DNA of 64,000 nt from Pueribacillus sp041725775 (GTDB lineage Bacteria; Bacillota; Bacilli; Bacillales; UBA6769), in contig NZ_JBEUEL010000014.1 in assembly GCF_041725775.1 (NCBI RefSeq), positions 1 through 64,000 on the forward strand, given 5' to 3'. Made by a program: the position numbers and the translations under genes. Positions within the stretch are counted from its first letter, which is position 1, and every line of letters begins with the position of its first letter. Below are positions 59,758-64,000 of this stretch, in pieces. The notes beneath the pieces were generated by a model. That model had not been told where the DNA came from. It saw nothing but the letters and a program-made list of their open reading frames with translations, and ran no database searches.

Positions 59758-60045
59758 TTAATTTTCATCTTGATTTTTGTTATTTAAATCAAGCAATTCT
59801 CCCCCGACAGTAATATAAGAAAGTACGTCAAGCTCTTTCTCCATTTTTGACATCCCTTGTATATAAGGTTTAAGCAAATCTTTATAATCTTCTTTAACCC
59901 CAATTTCCTCTAAATTACCAAACACATACATTTTTTTCTCATCTTTTAAAAAGCAAAGGAAGCCGACAGCACTTTGTTTTTCATTTACGATATTTAATAT
60001 TTGCGTATGCTCGTTCACTAGTTCAGGTGAAAAGTAAATTTCCAA
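59758..60045 (-). CDS. 95-residue hypothetical protein
   Basis: Not recognised. A soluble acidic protein (MEIYFSPELVNEHTQILNIV at the start) with mixed alpha/beta pattern and no obvious motif. The start is TTG, with AGGAGGG 8 bases upstream, a strong site that supports a real gene. It begins 14 bases after the MFS gene, so it is probably in the same transcript. Confidence 0.7.
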   Translation of the reverse strand: MEIYFSPELVNEHTQILNIVNEKQSAVGFLCFLKDEKKMYVFGNLEEIGVKEDYKDLLKPYIQGMSKMEKELDVLSYITVGGELLDLNNKNQDEN

Positions 60046-60059
60046 CAGATAAACCCTCC

Positions 60060-61313
60060 TTACTCGAAATCAAATTGTAATCGGGAGAAGAGTGATTCAG
60101 ACACTTGCGCTTCTGATTTGTCTTTTTTAACTCGAATTAAAAGCATGACTAACAAGGCAACAATGGCAGTTAAACCTGCAGTAACTAAAAACATACCTGT
60201 TCGTGACCAATCCATCATCCACCCATATATCGGTGGACCGGCGGCTACTCCTAAAAAGCGGACAGAACCATATAACGATGTTACAAATCCCCGCCTCTCT
60301 TTTCCAACAGAACCAGTTATAAAACTATTAATACAAGGCAAAGCGAGACCAGTCCCTATACTACTAACGACTAAAATTGAAATAAATGGAATTAGCTTTT
60401 TGAAAAAAACTAATGTTGCAAACGAGACAGTCATTAAAATTAATCCGATGACAATTAAATTTTTCATGAGTTTCATTTTCTTTTCAATTTTACTGCCGGT
60501 AATATATGAAGTTGTCGTCATAAACAATAGAGGAATGGCTAATACAAGCCCTTTTATAACTCCTTTCATATCATAATCTTTCTCTAAAATGTCTGATAAA
60601 TAAAAAAGTATCCCAAAAAGAGTAAAAAGGCATGTAGCACCTGCTAAATACACAGTCAATAGCCAACGACCTTCTTTTTTAAAAACAGACAATAATCCTT
60701 TTGTATACGCACCAATTTTCATTGGTTCAGTACGTTTTTTCTTTTCCTTAACAAAAATTGCGGTTAATAAGATTGAAATTAAACAAAAGACGGGAAAAGC
60801 AAAAAATACGGAATACCATATTAATAATGCTAACAATGAGCCTATAATAGGTGAAATGACTTTACCGAGTCCGTTGGATGCTTCAACAATCCCTAGAACT
60901 TTACTTTCTTTTCCACCATCAAATAAGTCACCAGTTAAAGCCATTGCAATCGGGGCAGTTCCAGCAGCACCAATCCCTTGCATTACTCTCCCAACCATAA
61001 TCCATATATAGGCGTTAGAAAACCAAGCAGATGCTGCGCCTGCTAGTAAACCGCCTGTACCGTATAAAACTAATGCTGGGATGATGACCGCTTTTCGTGA
61101 AAAGCGATCTGACAAATAACCGAGGATCGGAATTGAAACAGCTGCTGCAATTGAAAAAAGTGAGATCGTTAAGCTGACTTGAAATTGAGATATGTCTAAC
61201 TCTTGCTTCATTTTTGGTAAAACAGGAATTAGCATTGAATTTCCTAATACGAGAATAAGCGGAATTGAGCCGATAGCGATAATCGTCATCACGGAATTAT
61301 TTGGTTTTGACAA
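60060..61313 (-). CDS. MFS transporter (drug:H+ antiporter type, YitG-like)
   Basis: A 12-helix major facilitator protein of 417 residues. The loop 2-3 motif GYLSDRFSRKAVIIP and the helix-4 and helix-5 region MQGIGAAGTAPIAMAL match the proton-coupled exporters. TTG start with AAAGGAGTG 9 bases upstream. It is divergent from the phosphosulfolactate synthase gene; B. subtilis has the MFS gene yitG near yitD, so an export role linked to that cluster is possible, but the substrate is unknown. Confidence 0.85.
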   Translation of the reverse strand: MSKPNNSVMTIIAIGSIPLILVLGNSMLIPVLPKMKQELDISQFQVSLTISLFSIAAAVSIPILGYLSDRFSRKAVIIPALVLYGTGGLLAGAASAWFSNAYIWIMVGRVMQGIGAAGTAPIAMALTGDLFDGGKESKVLGIVEASNGLGKVISPIIGSLLALLIWYSVFFAFPVFCLISILLTAIFVKEKKKRTEPMKIGAYTKGLLSVFKKEGRWLLTVYLAGATCLFTLFGILFYLSDILEKDYDMKGVIKGLVLAIPLLFMTTTSYITGSKIEKKMKLMKNLIVIGLILMTVSFATLVFFKKLIPFISILVVSSIGTGLALPCINSFITGSVGKERRGFVTSLYGSVRFLGVAAGPPIYGWMMDWSRTGMFLVTAGLTAIVALLVMLLIRVKKDKSEAQVSESLFSRLQFDFE

Positions 61314-61441
61314 GAAACGGCACTCCTTTTAGGAATTAAAAGATGATCTTATTTTGTCTCAGCCGCTTCGAACTATTCAGATGAACCTTTCGAATTAAAA
61401 TGAATAAGATGTTGATGTGAAAAGAAGGGGGCAGATACCTA

Positions 61442-62212
61442 ATGGGGTCATTAATACTTCCCTATCGTACGCGGAAAAATCGTGAATACGGTCTTACTTC
61501 AGTCGCTGATTTTGGAATGCCGAGCGGTGTATTGAAAAATGTACTCGATGATTATGCAGCGTTTATTGATTTCGCAAAACTTGGGGTTGGCACTGGTTAT
61601 ATTACACCTAATGTGAAAGAAAAAATTAATCTTTATAAGCAATACAATGTTGAGCCTTATTGTGGCGGCACATTATTTGAAAAAGCATATATTCAAAGTA
61701 AAGTAGACGAGTATTTATTTTTCTTAAAAAATTTAGATATTCATTGGGTTGAAATTTCAACAGGTGTTATTAAGATTCCAATTGAAGAAAGAATCCTTAT
61801 TGTTGAAAAGATTAAACAAGATTTTAACGTGATCGGTGAAGTTGGCTCTAAAGATGTTTCGATTGAAATGAACGCTAATGAATGGGAACTAGAGATGAAG
61901 GAACTAATCAATGCTGGTTGCCAATATGTAATTGCTGAAGGAAGAGATTCCGGTACAGCTGGAATTTACAATACAGATGGAGAAGTGAAGCAGGAATTAA
62001 TTGAGACAATGTCTACAAATATAAATAATAATAAAATAATTTTCGAAGCACCAACACCTAAAAGTCAAATGTTTTTTATAAACTTATTAGGTCCTAATGT
62101 AAATTTAGGTAATGTGAAATTACACGACGTCCTTTTATTAGAAGCTCAACGATGTGGTTTACGAGCAGAAACGTTTTTTCTGGAGGAAAGGAAATGGACA
62201 TTACAATTATAA
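61442..62212 (+). CDS. Phosphosulfolactate synthase (ComA/YitD)
   Basis: A 256-residue TIM-barrel enzyme that adds sulfite to phosphoenolpyruvate to give phosphosulfolactate. Family sequence includes YGLTSVADFGMPSG, DFAKLGVGTGYI, EPYCGGTLFE, VIGEVGSKD and YVIAEGRDSGTAGIY. In Bacillus the pathway yields sulfolactate, known as a spore component. Preceded by AAGGGGG. Its last 19 bases overlap the following phosphatase gene, so the two are coupled. Confidence 0.93.
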   Translation: MGSLILPYRTRKNREYGLTSVADFGMPSGVLKNVLDDYAAFIDFAKLGVGTGYITPNVKEKINLYKQYNVEPYCGGTLFEKAYIQSKVDEYLFFLKNLDIHWVEISTGVIKIPIEERILIVEKIKQDFNVIGEVGSKDVSIEMNANEWELEMKELINAGCQYVIAEGRDSGTAGIYNTDGEVKQELIETMSTNINNNKIIFEAPTPKSQMFFINLLGPNVNLGNVKLHDVLLLEAQRCGLRAETFFLEERKWTLQL

Positions 62213-62784
62213 GGCACTTACCTACGCACTGGAATCAAAAAGGAATTCTACAAGGGAAAAGAGATATCCCAATCTCTCTTCCCCTTTCAAACAATTCAGT
62301 AAATAAACTAAGAGAAAATAAATTGAGACTACATCAACATCAGTCTTTTGATTACGTCTTTGCAAGTGAACTTGTAAGGACAATACAAACTGCAAAACTT
62401 TACGGATACATGGCTCCAACGATTGAACCATTATTAAATGAATTAGATTTTGGACAATTTGAAGGGAAAGCAAAAGAAGATCTATGGAAGGCACATAAAG
62501 AATGGATAACGTCACCATTACAAATGACATTAGGCGAGTCTCTTAAAAACTTTCAACAACGTATTTATACGTTTATAGAGAAATATGCTCATGCACATTC
62601 TCTATTAGTATTTGGACATGGTAGTTGGGCGCGTGCTCTTGTTTCGATTAAAAATATAGGTACCATTCAAAAGATGAATCAAATTGAAATCAATAATAAC
62701 GAGCTAATTACAGTGAAAATAAAGAAACGATACGAAACAAATTTAAAAGATAGCGAAAGTTTAGTCGATAGACAAAATCAATGA
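62194..62784 (+). CDS. Histidine phosphatase family protein
   Basis: A 196-residue enzyme of the phosphoglycerate mutase-like superfamily. The phosphohistidine motif is IIRHLPTHWN (usual R-H-G-E-T changed to R-H-L-P-T), with the second His in VFGHGSWARA and the acid in LNELDFGQFEG. GGAGGAAAGG, inside the phosphosulfolactate synthase gene, sets the ATG at 62194. Translational coupling to that gene suggests it may remove the phosphate from phosphosulfolactate, the job done by ComB (YitC) elsewhere; no ComB gene is seen here. This is inference. Confidence 0.85.
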   Translation: MDITIIRHLPTHWNQKGILQGKRDIPISLPLSNNSVNKLRENKLRLHQHQSFDYVFASELVRTIQTAKLYGYMAPTIEPLLNELDFGQFEGKAKEDLWKAHKEWITSPLQMTLGESLKNFQQRIYTFIEKYAHAHSLLVFGHGSWARALVSIKNIGTIQKMNQIEINNNELITVKIKKRYETNLKDSESLVDRQNQ

Positions 62785-63331
62785 CTTGAGTCGAAAACCA
62801 TTGACAAAAAATGGCGTAAAAGACAATATTCCATTCAATCACAGATGCTGTAATGATAAAAATGGCCATATTTAACCAAAACATTACTTTTCCTGGCGGG
62901 TATTTTTTAATCGAAGAGATGATCAGAGCAGGAATCACCATCCCTCCACTGGATGCGCCAAAACGAATTAAAATTCCGACTCCGATGCCGAAAATTAATC
63001 CTCCACAAATTAAATCAAATAGAAGATGAACATGAGGTAGATAGACATAAAGCTCAATCATATAAACGGTGTATGAAGTAACTGTAACAGAATACATCGT
63101 TCGCACTGTCCACTTGTAGCCAAACCAGTAAATAGCAAGTGTTAGTAATGTGAAATTTGCTAACCATAATGCTCCGCCAAGCGGAAGGTGCAGCCAATAA
63201 TTAATTAAAATTGCAAGACCGGCAGCACCACCGGAAGGAATTTCATGCGGAAAGAGAAAAAGGGCCATCGCGACCCCTTGAATGATAGCACCAATCGTAA
63301 GTAGCCCATATTTAATCAGTTCATGTCTCAT
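62708..63331 (-). CDS. YitT/YitE-type (DUF161) membrane protein
   Basis: A 207-residue integral membrane protein with about five to six helices; FPHEIPSGGAAGLAILIN and IRFGASSGGMVIPALII are the repeated G-G motifs typical of DUF161 proteins. B. subtilis yitE lies beside yitD, which supports the link to the sulfolactate cluster. The C-terminal 25 residues are encoded antisense to the end of the histidine phosphatase gene (77-base tail-to-tail overlap). Transport substrate unknown. Confidence 0.83.
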   Translation of the reverse strand: MRHELIKYGLLTIGAIIQGVAMALFLFPHEIPSGGAAGLAILINYWLHLPLGGALWLANFTLLTLAIYWFGYKWTVRTMYSVTVTSYTVYMIELYVYLPHVHLLFDLICGGLIFGIGVGILIRFGASSGGMVIPALIISSIKKYPPGKVMFWLNMAIFIITASVIEWNIVFYAIFCQWFSTQVIDFVYRLNFRYLLNLFRIVSLFSL

Positions 63332-63405
63332 CTCTTTTCCCCCTCAAAGTTCATTTCATTTTATGTACAAGCTATCCAATTTATGAACAGGTTTATTAAA
63401 TTTGC

Positions 63406-63434
63406 TAGACGATGATGAATTCCTTTTCTATAAT
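63406..63434 (+). promoter_or_regulatory. Likely sigma-A promoter of the thiolase gene
   Basis: TAGACG (63406-63411), a 17-base spacer and a perfect TATAAT (63429-63434), about 50 bases ahead of the start codon. Confidence 0.6.
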
Positions 63435-63483
63435 GAAAACAGGAACGGATTAATCTAAACTAGAGAAAAGTGGGGGAATTGGG

Positions 63484-64000
63484 ATGTCAGAAGTATATAT
63501 TGTTGCAGGGGCAAGGACAGCATTCGGAAGTTTTGGACAAGCATTTAAAAACGTATCTGCGACTGAATTAGGAAAAACAACGGCCGTTGAAGCGATGAAA
63601 AGAGCCAAAGTAGAGCCAAGTCAAATTGAAAATGTCGTTTATGGTAATGTCATTCATTCAAGTACAAATGCTGCCTATGTTCCGCGCCACATAGCTTTAG
63701 GTGCTGGAATATCAATTGAAACGCCAGCAATGGCCGTGAACCGCTTATGTGGTTCTGGTTTACAAGCAGTCGTATCTGCAGCTCAAAGTATTAAACTTGG
63801 TGAAGCAAATATTGCACTTGCAGGCGGCACTGAGAATATGTCACAAGCGCCTCATGCTGATTTTAAAAGTCGCTTCGGAGGTGTTAAACTTGGAGCCCTT
63901 CAACTTGAAGATATGCTTCAAAGTTCATTAACGGATGAATTTATCGGCTGTGGGATGGGTGTAACTGCAGAAAATTTAGCTGAAAAATATAAGATTACAC
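63484..64000 (+). CDS. Acetyl-CoA acetyltransferase (thiolase), truncated by the window end
   Basis: First 172 residues of a thiolase that condenses or cleaves acyl-CoA. Start MSEVYIVAGARTAFGSFGQA is typical; the nucleophilic Cys is in MAVNRLCGSGLQAV, followed by AGGTENMSQAPH. TGGGGGAA precedes the ATG. The frame is open to the last base, so the gene continues beyond the window. Role in fatty-acid breakdown or acetoacetyl-CoA formation cannot be decided from this part. Confidence 0.93.
   Translation, partial: MSEVYIVAGARTAFGSFGQAFKNVSATELGKTTAVEAMKRAKVEPSQIENVVYGNVIHSSTNAAYVPRHIALGAGISIETPAMAVNRLCGSGLQAVVSAAQSIKLGEANIALAGGTENMSQAPHADFKSRFGGVKLGALQLEDMLQSSLTDEFIGCGMGVTAENLAEKYKIT

Noticed and set aside
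1..64000. CRISPR arrays, prophage or complete insertion sequences
   Set aside because: No regularly spaced direct repeats, transposase, integrase or phage structural genes were seen in the window.

Overview
The window is chromosomal DNA from a low-GC, endospore-forming member of the Bacillaceae, probably an extremophilic (alkaliphilic or halophilic) lineage. The spore-former assignment rests on the complete spoIIIA operon, spoIVB, spo0A, splAB and a gene order from yqhP to brxB (yqiW) that parallels Bacillus subtilis. The extremophile assignment is an inference from an OLE (ornate, large, extremophilic) RNA gene with its partner gene oapA between ispA and dxs.

Layout. 1-7110: an YkoN/YkoP/YkoQ-type cluster (the first gene has lost its 5' end), then a DNA end-joining and spore-repair island: ku (+), a stand-alone LigD-type ligase (-), a carboxymuconolactone-decarboxylase-fold protein (-), splB and splA (-), and a stand-alone LigD-type polymerase (+). 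7141-10785: a DegT-family aminotransferase behind a hairpin leader, an UvrX/YqjW-like Y-family polymerase with a perfect LexA box, a thioredoxin-like protein, and a small WYL-like/YolD pair with its own LexA-like box. 10784-18738: accessory genes, namely two tiny proteins, a KatE-size catalase whose usual distal Asn is not where expected, tRNA-Val, a highly structured unassigned RNA candidate, a YusW-type lipoprotein, FbpB, and an ArsR / P1B-ATPase / SCO-like metal cassette. 18711-28600: yqhPQR, aroQ, yqhT, efp, yqhV and spoIIIAA-AH. 28719-42777: accBC, yqhY, nusB, folD, xseAB, ispA, OLE RNA, oapA, dxs, yqxC, argR, recN, spoIVB. 43007-50317: spo0A, a DUF2627 gene, and the branched-chain keto-acid dehydrogenase operon headed by leucine dehydrogenase. 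50353-61313: bioB with a BirA operator, brxB, an L,D-transpeptidase, Prli42, mceE and a carboxyltransferase, an M20 peptidase, rnz, a GDPD enzyme, proI, a beta-lactamase-fold hydrolase and an MFS exporter. 61442-64000: phosphosulfolactate synthase overlapping a histidine phosphatase, a YitT/YitE-type membrane protein, and the start of a thiolase.

How the genes work together. Three themes recur. First, spore life: commitment (spo0A), mother-cell to forespore channel (spoIIIA), sigma-K checkpoint (spoIVB), and repair of spore DNA on germination (splAB, ku, lig, pol). Second, damage tolerance: the Y-family polymerase and the YolD pair both carry LexA-type operators. Third, membrane and lipid supply: accBC, ispA, dxs, branched-chain acyl-CoA from bkd, and OLE/OapA at the membrane. 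The most notable element is the OLE RNA (about 35097-35700), which has its own strong sigma-A promoter inside the end of ispA. The most interesting unexplained elements are the branched RNA-like structure at 14184-14378 and the competing hairpins in the xseA leader. All functional calls are from reading sequence motifs and recalled gene order; no database search was run.
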